Positions 8,326-15,591 of a DNA stretch of 20,007 nucleotides are shown here, piece after piece. The position numbers and the translations under genes were made by a program. This DNA is from Dactylosporangium sp. AC04546 (GTDB taxonomy: Bacteria; Actinomycetota; Actinomycetes; Mycobacteriales; Micromonosporaceae). Numbering within the stretch: position 1 is the stretch's first letter; each line of letters begins with the position of its first letter. Location of the stretch: assembly GCF_022095675.1 (NCBI RefSeq), contig NZ_JAHYSG010000167.1:1-20007 (forward strand), given 5' to 3'. The notes under the pieces were generated by a model. It was not told the origin of the DNA. It searched no databases and worked only from the letters and a program-made list of their open reading frames with translations.

Positions 8326-10632
8326 ATGCGTGTTCATCGCCCTACCCTCAAACACCTCCTACCGCTGCTCGCCATCGCCACCCTCGCCGCCGCGCTGCTC
8401 GCGGCGCCGCCGGCCGCCGCGGCGGCCGACAAGTGCGGCGGCCCGCTCGCCTTCGGTGAGATCGCCGTGTGCTCGGCACTCACCACCGAGCCGGACGTCT
8501 TCACCGTCACCACGACCCGCGCCAACGACAAGCTGTTCGTGATGACCAACGGCGGCACCGGCTCGCCGGTCGGGTTCACGCTCGCCGACCGGCAGGGCAC
8601 GGTGCTGTGCTACCTGCACGCCCGCGAGTGCCAGCTGACGAGGGCCGGCACCTACACGATCACGGCCGCGCTCCAGTACGGCGAGAGCGGCAACTACACC
8701 ATCTCGGTCGAGTCCATGCGCACGCCGTCGGCGTGCACGACGCTGCCCGGCACGTTCTTCTCGTTCGCCTCGACCGGGGTGACCGGGACCCTGCCGGAGG
8801 GCTCGGCGGGCACCTGCTTCCGCTTCAACCAGCCGGTCGGCAGCGTGCTGCAGCTGTGGGGGACCGGCACCGGGTCGGTCCAGGGGACGATCCTCGACGG
8901 GCAGTTCCAGCCGCTCTGCCCGGTGCGCTACGCGACGACCTGCAAGCTGACCACGCCGGGGCCGTACTCGCTGAGCCTCAGTGACTACTACGGCACCGCG
9001 TCGCCGTACACGCTGCGGATGGCCCGCATCTCGAACGCGGCCGGCTGCGCGCCGCTGAAGCTGGCGGCGTTCGGCGACCCGGGTGCTCAGGCCGGCACCG
9101 GCAACCTCCCGGCCAACGACGGCGTCGGCTGCCACCGGCTGCGCATGCCGTCCGCCGGGTCGGTCGCGATCCGCATCTTCAACTCGCAGAGCCTGTTCTG
9201 GCAGCTCTACGACGACGCGGGCAACCTCGTCTGCGACAGCACCGCGCCGCGCTCGTCGTGCGCCCTGCCGGCCGCCGGCGACTACACGGTCATCACCGCC
9301 AACCGCGACTGGAACCCGGTCAGCTACCAGATCGCCGCGCCGGCGCTGTTCCGCAACGCGGGCTGCGCCACCGGCACCGGCCTGTCCTGGGCCCAGGACG
9401 CGCTGGTCGTGCACCAGACCTCGGCGGTACAGACCAACTGCCAGCCGTTCCACGGCAACGCCGGTGACCGGGTCGTGCTCTACTCGGCGCCCGTCAACTA
9501 CAACTACGTGTCGTCCTGGCTGGTCGACAGCTCGGGCCAGGCGCTGTGCACGAGCTACAGCCCGGAGGACGGGTGCGTGCTGCCGGCGACCGGCACCTAC
9601 CGGGTGCTGTCGCACCTGGCCAACTGGGACTCCGGCAGCAGCGACGAGGCCTACAAGCTGCAGGTCCGTCGGCTGTCGCAGCCGGCCGGCTGCCCGGTCG
9701 TCCGGCCGGGGGCGTACAACGCCGCTCCCGCCGGCGCGCTCGGCCCGGTCCGCTGCCGCATCCTGAACATCGCGACGCCGGGCACCTACATCGCCCGCCC
9801 CTACAGCGCGGACAACACGCTGTACTACGCGTCGGTGTACGACAGCACCGGCATCCGGGTCTGCGACGACAGTGCCTACTGCCAGATCCCGGCGGCCGGG
9901 CGGTACACGATGGTGCTCGACGGGCGGGTGCCGAACTCGGTCATCGACAACGACTTCGCCTACGCGACGACGCTGCTGCCGATCCAACCGGCGGGCTGCC
10001 CGCTCGTCGCGGACGACGGTGCCGCCTTCCGGGCCGAGTTCACCGCACCCGGCCAGTACCTCTGCCGCCAGCTGCCCGGCGCGGCCGGCACGCGGGTGGT
10101 CGAGCTGCAGCCCACCGACGCGACCGGCTCGGCGAACCCGACCGCGTTCGTCGTCGACGCGACCGGCGCGTGGGTCTGCGACGGCGGCTGGCAGCTGCGG
10201 CAGAGCAGCTGCCTGCTCAACGGCACCGCGCCGTTCTTCGCGGTGCTGACCGAGAGCGGAGGCAACGCACCCGGGACGTTCACGACCGCCTTCCGCCGCG
10301 TCGACGGCCCGCCGGCCTGCACCGAGCTGCCGCGCGGCGCCGACGGCGCGACCATCTCGGCCGACGCCGACCACTTCGCGTTCTGCTTCACCATCCCGGC
10401 CGGCCAGCACGCCTCCCGCGAGACGTTCACCTGGCAGCGCACGGCGGGGGCGGGCACGGCGGCGCTCTCGGTGTTCGACGCGGGCGGCCTGCGATACTGC
10501 GGGCCGACGCCGGCGTACAACGAGCGCACGGTCACCTGCACGCTCCCCGATGGGCCGGTGACCGTGATCCTGGAGACCGGCGCGGTCACAGGCACCTACC
10601 GGCTCACCCACCAGGACGGCACCACGCCGTGA
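8326..10632 (+). CDS. Secreted protein of seven four-cysteine beta-rich repeats
   Basis: A 768-residue exported protein that I do not recognise by name. A signal peptide (1 to about 34, ending in an Ala run) is followed by seven tandem repeats of roughly 100-109 residues that fill the protein. Repeats begin at cysteine codons 8434, 8734, 9046, 9364, 9691, 9997 and 10318. Each has exactly four cysteines in the same order: a linker Cys (often AGC or PAC), a Cys just before the first core strand, a Cys after a short strand (as in VLC, LVC, RVC), and a Cys before a Leu/Ile-Pro and G-x-Y strand. That makes 28 in all, compatible with two disulfides per repeat outside the cell. The G-x-Y and strand pattern resembles bacterial PPC-like beta-sandwich domains, but I cannot confirm a family. 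ATG 8326 is chosen for its GGGGGAG site seven bases upstream. No catalytic motif was seen; adhesion or binding is a guess. It is divergent from the CE15 gene. Confidence 0.88.
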   Translation: MRVHRPTLKHLLPLLAIATLAAALLAAPPAAAAADKCGGPLAFGEIAVCSALTTEPDVFTVTTTRANDKLFVMTNGGTGSPVGFTLADRQGTVLCYLHARECQLTRAGTYTITAALQYGESGNYTISVESMRTPSACTTLPGTFFSFASTGVTGTLPEGSAGTCFRFNQPVGSVLQLWGTGTGSVQGTILDGQFQPLCPVRYATTCKLTTPGPYSLSLSDYYGTASPYTLRMARISNAAGCAPLKLAAFGDPGAQAGTGNLPANDGVGCHRLRMPSAGSVAIRIFNSQSLFWQLYDDAGNLVCDSTAPRSSCALPAAGDYTVITANRDWNPVSYQIAAPALFRNAGCATGTGLSWAQDALVVHQTSAVQTNCQPFHGNAGDRVVLYSAPVNYNYVSSWLVDSSGQALCTSYSPEDGCVLPATGTYRVLSHLANWDSGSSDEAYKLQVRRLSQPAGCPVVRPGAYNAAPAGALGPVRCRILNIATPGTYIARPYSADNTLYYASVYDSTGIRVCDDSAYCQIPAAGRYTMVLDGRVPNSVIDNDFAYATTLLPIQPAGCPLVADDGAAFRAEFTAPGQYLCRQLPGAAGTRVVELQPTDATGSANPTAFVVDATGAWVCDGGWQLRQSSCLLNGTAPFFAVLTESGGNAPGTFTTAFRRVDGPPACTELPRGADGATISADADHFAFCFTIPAGQHASRETFTWQRTAGAGTAALSVFDAGGLRYCGPTPAYNERTVTCTLPDGPVTVILETGAVTGTYRLTHQDGTTP

Positions 10633-10635
10633 CCG

Positions 10636-10682
10636 GCGGGCGCGCCCGGCCGAACCGAGGGACTCCGGCCGGGCGCGCCCGC
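10636..10682 (+). terminator. Strong 17-bp hairpin terminator of the Cys-repeat gene
   Basis: A perfect 17-bp inverted repeat (10636-10652 with 10666-10682, GCGGGCGCGCCCGGCCG and its complement) with a 13-base loop, starting four bases after the stop codon. No U-tract. It can work on either strand. Confidence 0.8.
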
Positions 10683-10700
10683 ACCTCGTTCCCCACAGGG

Positions 10701-10728
10701 CTGCCCACCGACCGGAGCCGGTGGGCGG
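10701..10728 (-). terminator. Hairpin terminator of the STAND NTPase gene
   Basis: GCCCACCG (10703-10710) pairs with CGGTGGGC (10719-10726), extended by a wobble and one more pair to 10701 and 10728, with an 8-base loop. It lies two bases from the NTPase stop at 10730. Together with the neighbouring 17-bp hairpin it separates two convergent genes. Confidence 0.65.
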
Positions 10729-10729
10729 C

Positions 10730-12946
10730 CTAGGCGGACGGGGTGCGGAGGCGGGTTGCCTCGGTGCGCAGCCAGGACGGCGGGATCGTCTCGGCGTTCT
10801 CGCCCAGGATGGCCGCGGCCTCGTCCAGTGCGGTCGCCGCCGTGCGCGGGTTGCCGTCCGCGGCGGCCGTCGCGGCCTTGGCCAGGGCCTCGGCGGCGGC
10901 CGCCTCCGGGGCGCCGGCGATCGACAGGGAGCGGTTCGAGCGCTCCGCCGTCCGTGCGGCGGCCGCGCGGCGGCCGGCGGTCCACTGGGCCCAGGCCGCG
11001 TTGAACAGGCACAGGCCCTCGGTGCGCGGGTTCTCCATGCCCGAGGCGAACTCGCAGCCCGCCTGGAACGCCTCCAGGGCCTCGTCCGGGCGGCCCAGGG
11101 CGACGAGCGCCACGCCCTGCACGCTGTATGCGCCCGCGGTGGCCTCGCCGATGTCCGCGGCGGCGTACGCGGCCACCGCGTTGCGGCCGGCCTCGATCGC
11201 GTCCTCCCACCGTTCGAGCACCTGCAGGGCCAGGGAGCGGGCGTTCCAGGAGCGGGCGTAGGTCAGCCGGTCGTCGCCGGCGAGCGCGGCCAGCTCCTCG
11301 CCGAGCGTGAGGGCGGCGGCGCCGTCGCCCAGGTAGCTGTACGCCAGGCTGAGGCTCAACAGCGCGTGCACCTCGGCCTCGGTCTCGCCGAGCTCGCGGG
11401 CCAGGTCGCGGGCGCGGGCCAGCGGGGCGGTGGACTCGGCCGCGCGGCCGCCCTGCCGCAGGGCGTCGCCCCAGCCGAAGGTCGCGTTGCGCAGCGCGCG
11501 GCGGTCGCCCAGGCGCTCCGCCAACCGCGCGGCCGCGGCGAACAGGCCGATGGCCTCGCTGATCGGGCCGGCGTTGAGCCGCACGTGGCCGAAGCCGCCG
11601 AGGTGGGCCAGGCGGGCCCGGTCGTCGGTGAGCCGGCCGTCGACGGCCAGGTGCATGGACACCGCCGCCATGACCGAGCCGTGCCAGGTCAGCCACTCGC
11701 TGATCGTGCCGAGGACCAGGGCGGCGGCGTCGAAGTCGCCGGCCCGGACCCGGTGGTCGAACTCGCGGCGCAGCGGCGCGACGTCGTCGAGCGTGCGCCA
11801 GGTGTGGCGGGAGCGCGCCTGGCGTGCGTACCAGTCCGCCACCCGCCGCTCCAGCGCCTGCCGGCGGGACGAGGGCATCTCGTCATACGCCAGGTCGGCA
11901 TCCATCGGGTGTACCGCGAACGAGCGCGTCGCCCGCTCGACCGACACCAGGTGGACGCGGACCAGGCGGGACAGCGTCGGGGCGACGTCGAGGTCGGGGG
12001 CGATGCCGGCGACGATCCACTCCACGGCCTCGCGCTGGGCCGGCGTGCGCAGGACGGCCAGCACGTCGAGCAGCGCCCGGCACTCGTGGTCGAGGCGGCG
12101 GTGCCGGTCCTGGGCGAGGTTGGCCACCACGTCGCCACGCAGCGTGAAGTTGGCCAGCACCTCCTGCAGGGTCGGGAGCGTGAGCGTGTCGTCGGCGACG
12201 GCGCCGACCAGGAGCTCGAGCGCTCTCGGTACACCATGGACCCGGACGGCGGCATGCAGCAGCTCGTCGTCGGAGAGGCCGGCCACGCCGAGCGTCCCGT
12301 CGTGGTCGAGCTCGCGCAGCAGCGTGACCGAGTCGCTCTCCGGCAGGCCGCGGGTGAGCTCCACCTGCGCGGCGAACCGGCGCACCTCGGGCGGCAGGCG
12401 GACCGGGATCTGGGTGGTGACGAGCAGCCGCGGGCTGTGGCGCGAGCGCAGCACGCAGTCGAGGAACGCGGCCATCTCGGGGTCGTCGAGCGTGCCGTCG
12501 TCCTGGAGGCGGTCCTCGAAGTTGTCGAGCAGGATCACGAACAGCTGGCCGTCCATGGCGCCGAACAGCTCGCCGATCTTGTCGCCCACCGGCCGGCTGC
12601 TCGCCCACACCTCCAGCAGCCGCGGCTCGTGGTCGGGGCCGAGCAGGCGGGCGCAGTCGTGGTACACCCGCTCCAGGGAGATGCCGGACGTGCGGGTGCT
12701 GAGGTTGACCAGCGCGGCCGGCGGCTCGGCCTCGACGTGCCCCGGCCAGCGGCCCCGCTCCAGCAGGTCCATGACCTTGGCGGCCATCGCGCTCTTGCCG
12801 ATCCCGCGCCGCCCCACGACGCTCACCATCCGGATCGCCGGATCGGACAGCCGCCGGCCGATCTCGGCCAGCTCGTGGGTGCGGTTCTTGAACAGCTCGA
12901 TCCCGTACGCGACCGGAAGTCCGATCACCTTCGCCACATTCACCAC
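10730..12946 (-). CDS. STAND-type P-loop NTPase with TPR-like repeats
   Basis: About 738 residues, a cytosolic NTPase of the NB-ARC/STAND type, a group that acts as nucleotide-driven switches in signalling, transcription and phage defence. From the chosen start: Walker A VGRRGIGKS (44-52), Walker B LFVILLDNFED (135-145), a sensor-like strand LLVTTQ (174-179), the GxP motif HGVPRALELL (237-246), and a winged-helix-like segment with His346 (FAVHPMDA). From about 425 to 700 the chain is Ala/Leu-rich helical repeats that fit about six TPRs. No N-terminal effector or DNA-binding domain precedes the P-loop, unlike most STAND regulators and Avs-type defence proteins; output may come from a partner. 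The start is uncertain: GTG at 12946, 12943 or 12937 are all in frame, and the longer open frame upstream is antisense to the neighbouring gene. It is divergent from the membrane protein gene with about 22 bp between starts. Confidence 0.85.
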   Translation of the reverse strand: MVNVAKVIGLPVAYGIELFKNRTHELAEIGRRLSDPAIRMVSVVGRRGIGKSAMAAKVMDLLERGRWPGHVEAEPPAALVNLSTRTSGISLERVYHDCARLLGPDHEPRLLEVWASSRPVGDKIGELFGAMDGQLFVILLDNFEDRLQDDGTLDDPEMAAFLDCVLRSRHSPRLLVTTQIPVRLPPEVRRFAAQVELTRGLPESDSVTLLRELDHDGTLGVAGLSDDELLHAAVRVHGVPRALELLVGAVADDTLTLPTLQEVLANFTLRGDVVANLAQDRHRRLDHECRALLDVLAVLRTPAQREAVEWIVAGIAPDLDVAPTLSRLVRVHLVSVERATRSFAVHPMDADLAYDEMPSSRRQALERRVADWYARQARSRHTWRTLDDVAPLRREFDHRVRAGDFDAAALVLGTISEWLTWHGSVMAAVSMHLAVDGRLTDDRARLAHLGGFGHVRLNAGPISEAIGLFAAAARLAERLGDRRALRNATFGWGDALRQGGRAAESTAPLARARDLARELGETEAEVHALLSLSLAYSYLGDGAAALTLGEELAALAGDDRLTYARSWNARSLALQVLERWEDAIEAGRNAVAAYAAADIGEATAGAYSVQGVALVALGRPDEALEAFQAGCEFASGMENPRTEGLCLFNAAWAQWTAGRRAAAARTAERSNRSLSIAGAPEAAAAEALAKAATAAADGNPRTAATALDEAAAILGENAETIPPSWLRTEATRLRTPSA

Positions 12947-12956
12947 CCCGGATGCA

Positions 12957-12962
12957 AGACTA
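12957..12962 (-). promoter_or_regulatory. Candidate -10 box for the NTPase gene, suggesting a nearly leaderless transcript
   Basis: TAGTCT on the minus strand fits the actinobacterial TANNNT -10. Transcription would begin near 12950, only a few bases before GTG 12946. With just 22 bp between the divergent starts, the promoter of each gene must overlap the other gene's start region. Confidence 0.35.
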
Positions 12963-12968
12963 GCGAGG

Positions 12969-13883
12969 ATGGTCAATCGGCTGCGTACCCTCCTGCGCGA
13001 CCGCGGTCTCCTCGGCTCGGTGCTCACCACGATCGTGGGCGCCGGCATGATCACCGCGGCGTGGGCGCTCAGCGGCGCCTCGTTCCTGCCCGACGTCCTG
13101 CTCCAGGTCGGCTCGTCGCTGGTCCTGGTCATCCCGCTGGTGCAGATCGGCTGGATGATCGAGAGCCGGCTGCGCCGCGCCGAGCAGCGCACCGCGTCGA
13201 TGGCCGACCAGCTGGCCGGCGTCCGCGAGGCCGTGTCACGCCTCGACCAGGTCGGCGGCGCCACGCGGGCGCTCATCGAGTCGTCCCGCGAGTCGTGGGA
13301 CGCGCTCCTGGCGGCGGTCACGGACGCGCCGACCCAGCAGAACGTGGCGCGGCTGGTCGAGCGGGCCACGTCGGCGGGCCTGCTGGCCCCGTCCGGGCTC
13401 CGCGTGCGGTTCCCGGGCACCGATCTGCGGCTGCGGTACCGCCTCGACGAGGACCTGCTGCTGACCCTCGAACGCGTCGACGGTTCGCCGGTGCACCACC
13501 TCACGTGGTCGCCGGGCACCGCGCCCGAGGTCATCGCGCGGGACCTCGCGGAGACGGCGGTGGTGCTGCGGCTGTACCCCGGGGACGCCGAGTTCGACGC
13601 TTCCCTGTTGCTGGGCGACCTGGTGGCGGCGGTGCGCCACGGCGTGACGGCCCGCCACGGCGACCACCCGTTCCGCCTCGGCGCGCTGGTCGAGATCCCG
13701 GGCCGGCAGTGGGCGATCGCGGAGGACGGCCTGTACTGCCTGGAGCGCGACTACCGGATTCCGCTCGCCCGGACGGGAACCGGCGAGGACTGGCGCACCC
13801 ACATGCTCACGAAGCCGTGGGTGGACCGGGACGACTTCTTGACGGCCTGGGGGGTCGCGTTCCAACCGGGCGGCATCAGCTGA
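12969..13883 (+). CDS. Two-pass membrane protein with coiled coil and unknown C-terminal domain
   Basis: A 304-residue protein that I do not recognise. Two hydrophobic helices (about 14-37 and 41-64) form a hairpin with few residues between, so both ends are probably cytosolic. A charged helical stretch (about 66-105) looks like a short coiled coil. The rest (about 110-304) is a soluble alpha/beta domain with features such as LRVRFPGTDLRLRYRLDEDL and PGRQWAIAEDGLYCLERDY. ATG 12969 is preceded directly by AGCGAGG, too close for a normal ribosome site, so translation may be leaderless; this start keeps the first helix whole. It is divergent from the STAND NTPase and probably co-regulated. A membrane anchor, sensor or effector for the NTPase is a plausible role but is inference. 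It ends 15 bp from the convergent stop of the UDG/ART gene. Confidence 0.85.
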   Translation: MVNRLRTLLRDRGLLGSVLTTIVGAGMITAAWALSGASFLPDVLLQVGSSLVLVIPLVQIGWMIESRLRRAEQRTASMADQLAGVREAVSRLDQVGGATRALIESSRESWDALLAAVTDAPTQQNVARLVERATSAGLLAPSGLRVRFPGTDLRLRYRLDEDLLLTLERVDGSPVHHLTWSPGTAPEVIARDLAETAVVLRLYPGDAEFDASLLLGDLVAAVRHGVTARHGDHPFRLGALVEIPGRQWAIAEDGLYCLERDYRIPLARTGTGEDWRTHMLTKPWVDRDDFLTAWGVAFQPGGIS

Positions 13884-13897
13884 CCGGCGGGCCGGTC
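13882..13897. terminator. Compact bidirectional hairpin between convergent stops
   Basis: GACCGGC and GCCGGTC form a perfect 7-bp stem (or 6 bp with a 4-base loop). It overlaps the TGA of the membrane-protein gene and fills the 15 bp up to the stop of the UDG/ART gene. It is the only structure available to end both transcripts there. Confidence 0.4.
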
Positions 13898-13898
13898 G

Positions 13899-15509
13899 TC
13901 ACGACACCATCTGCTGCGACTCCAGCTCCGTCAGCGTGACGGTGCACAGGCCACCCCGTTCGGCCTTCACGCTCGTCACCGTGAGCTGCGTGCCGGGGGC
14001 GAGGATGAACTCCTCCTCCCCGGTGAACGCGGAGAAGCTGCGGATGCCGACCGCGCGGGCCGGGTGCACCTCGAACAGCGTGCGCTTGCCGCGGCTGCCG
14101 AGGAACGCCTGGGCCACGCCGAGCTTCGACGTGCATGACGAGACGCCCCACCAGGTGACGGTCTGGCCGAGTGGGTACTGCGGGCGCAGGTCGAGCGCCA
14201 CACCGCGCCACAGCGGTTCCTTCCGGGCGGGCAGGCGCGACACGGCGGAGAAGAGCAGGCGCAGGTACGGCAGGTAGGGCGCGAGCCGGCCGCGGTCGGG
14301 ATGGCGGAGCGTGGCGTTGATCTGCCGGTAGAAGGCCGACTCGCACGTGTAGAGGTACAGCGCGGCGGCCTCGTCGGCGGTGAGGTCGGCGCCGGTCGCC
14401 TGGAGGCCGAACTGGTGCGACGTCTCGACGTGCCAGTCCAGGCCCGACAGCACCTTGGCGGCCGGCGCGACGGCCTCGCGGAAGTCCATGAGCGGCGTGT
14501 CGAAGACGCCGGTGATCGCCGGCAGGGCCAGGCCCTCGTCCTTGACGCTGGCCAGCCGCTCCAGGTACAGCTTGTGCAGCTCCATCGTGGACGCGATGAA
14601 CGCGCCCATGCGGTCGGCCGTCGCCGTCTGCTGCGCGTTCCAGCCCGTGCTCGGCAGCCAGTCGACCTCGTCCACGCCGAGGCCGGCCAGCGCCTCGTTC
14701 ACCTGGCCGAAGTGGTCGCCGTCGCAGAAGATGTCGCCCTGCGCCGCCGGGTTGCAGTGGTCGATGTGGCGTACCTCGACCCCGGGGTACTTGCGCTGCA
14801 ACCGCTGGACGAGGGACTTGAGGTTGCGGGCGTGCGCGCCCCACCACGCGAACACCACACCGCGGTCCTGCTCGTCGTATTCCTCCTCGTTGGGCCGGGG
14901 CCTTCGGCTCATGGCCGAATGTGCGTCCTGCTTGGCCCGCAGGATCTCCTCGACCAGCCGCTCGACCACCGGCCGCCAGAACGCCGTGTGCTGGTCGGTG
15001 GCCAGCGCGCCGTCGGCGCTCGCGGTGAGCGAGGCGTTGAGCAGCAGCACGCCCTGCGTGAGCATCGCCTGGAACCACTCCGGCGGCTGCACCGTGTCGT
15101 GCTGCTTGAGCAGCGCCCGGATGTCGGCGATCGGGGTCTTCTTCGGGATGTCGTGCTTCCACATCGCCGCGGCCTTGATGATGCAGCGGATGCTGACCGT
15201 TTTGCCGAACTGGCTGTCGGCCCAGTTGTGGAAGGTGTTGTCGAACATGGCGATGCCGGTGGCGCTCTCCGGCCGCGGGTACGGGTTCTGGCCGAAGACC
15301 ACCACCTTCCACTTGTGCGGCGGGTGCGGCTTGAGCGCCTGGAAGGTCAGCTCCCGCACCGGCACGACCTGCGGGCTGCGGCCCGGCCCGATGAACGTCT
15401 CGGCCCCCGGCTGCGCCTCGATCGCCGGCCGCAGCAGCGGCAGCCACGGCTCACCGCCACCGGTGAACAGCTCGTTGAGGGCCAGCGGGTCGGTGCTGTC
15501 GCTCGTCAT
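13899..15509 (-). CDS. Uracil-DNA-glycosylase-like / ADP-ribosyltransferase fusion protein
   Basis: A 536-residue two-domain protein. Residues about 50-290 follow family-1 uracil-DNA glycosylase: FGQNPYPRPESATGIA (72-87) matches the GQDPY loop, QGVLLLNASLT (152-162) carries the uracil-contact Asn158, AWWGAHARN (221-229) matches the WG.(D/H)A strand, and HCNPAA (251-256) sits where HPSPLS is usual. The catalytic Asp is Asn75, and the Ser and wedge Leu of HPSPLS are Asn253 and Ala255, while the His is kept. An acidic insert lies at about 200-215. Residues about 375-515 resemble NAD-dependent mono-ADP-ribosyltransferases of the R-S-E type: Arg435 in LWRG, Ser457/Ser458 in WWGVSSCTS, and Glu498-x-Glu500 in GEEEF. 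So it may recognise a DNA base or ligand and modify DNA or protein; a [E]-x-E pair in known ARTs goes with arginine. Start ATG 15509 has ACGGAG eight bases upstream. Divergent from a macrodomain gene, the enzyme class that removes ADP-ribose. Not ordinary ung: too long and active site altered. Confidence 0.85.
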   Translation of the reverse strand: MTSDSTDPLALNELFTGGGEPWLPLLRPAIEAQPGAETFIGPGRSPQVVPVRELTFQALKPHPPHKWKVVVFGQNPYPRPESATGIAMFDNTFHNWADSQFGKTVSIRCIIKAAAMWKHDIPKKTPIADIRALLKQHDTVQPPEWFQAMLTQGVLLLNASLTASADGALATDQHTAFWRPVVERLVEEILRAKQDAHSAMSRRPRPNEEEYDEQDRGVVFAWWGAHARNLKSLVQRLQRKYPGVEVRHIDHCNPAAQGDIFCDGDHFGQVNEALAGLGVDEVDWLPSTGWNAQQTATADRMGAFIASTMELHKLYLERLASVKDEGLALPAITGVFDTPLMDFREAVAPAAKVLSGLDWHVETSHQFGLQATGADLTADEAAALYLYTCESAFYRQINATLRHPDRGRLAPYLPYLRLLFSAVSRLPARKEPLWRGVALDLRPQYPLGQTVTWWGVSSCTSKLGVAQAFLGSRGKRTLFEVHPARAVGIRSFSAFTGEEEFILAPGTQLTVTSVKAERGGLCTVTLTELESQQMVS

Positions 15510-15552
15510 CTCGGCGGCTCCGTGGGGGTCGGCGGGCGGTCTGCGGGCCGAT

Positions 15553-15581
15553 CATATGAGGCCTTTGCACGGCCTTGTATG
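15553..15581. promoter_or_regulatory. Inverted repeat in the UDG/ART-macrodomain divergent promoter
   Basis: CATATGAGGCC (15553-15563) and GGCCTTGTATG (15571-15581) are inverted copies matching at 9 of 11 positions across a 7-base spacer. It lies in the AT-richest part of the 82-bp gap between the two starts, where -10 boxes for both directions should be (for example TTGTAT at 15575-15580, 12 bases before the macrodomain ATG). A shared operator for co-regulation is the likely reading. Confidence 0.5.
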
Positions 15582-15591
15582 TTCGTGAGCC

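Noticed and set aside
8359..10611. 750-codon minus-strand open frame
   Set aside because: Antisense of the Cys-repeat gene; Arg/Val/Ala/Gly-rich and lacking any motif, while the plus frame has a signal peptide and regular cysteines.
10721..13939. Very long plus-strand open frame
   Set aside because: Antisense of the STAND NTPase and then a wrong frame of the membrane protein; high GC keeps the frame open.
13899..15509. Ordinary uracil-DNA glycosylase (ung)
   Set aside because: More than twice the usual length, catalytic Asp changed to Asn, HPSPL changed to HCNPA, and an ADP-ribosyltransferase-like domain attached.
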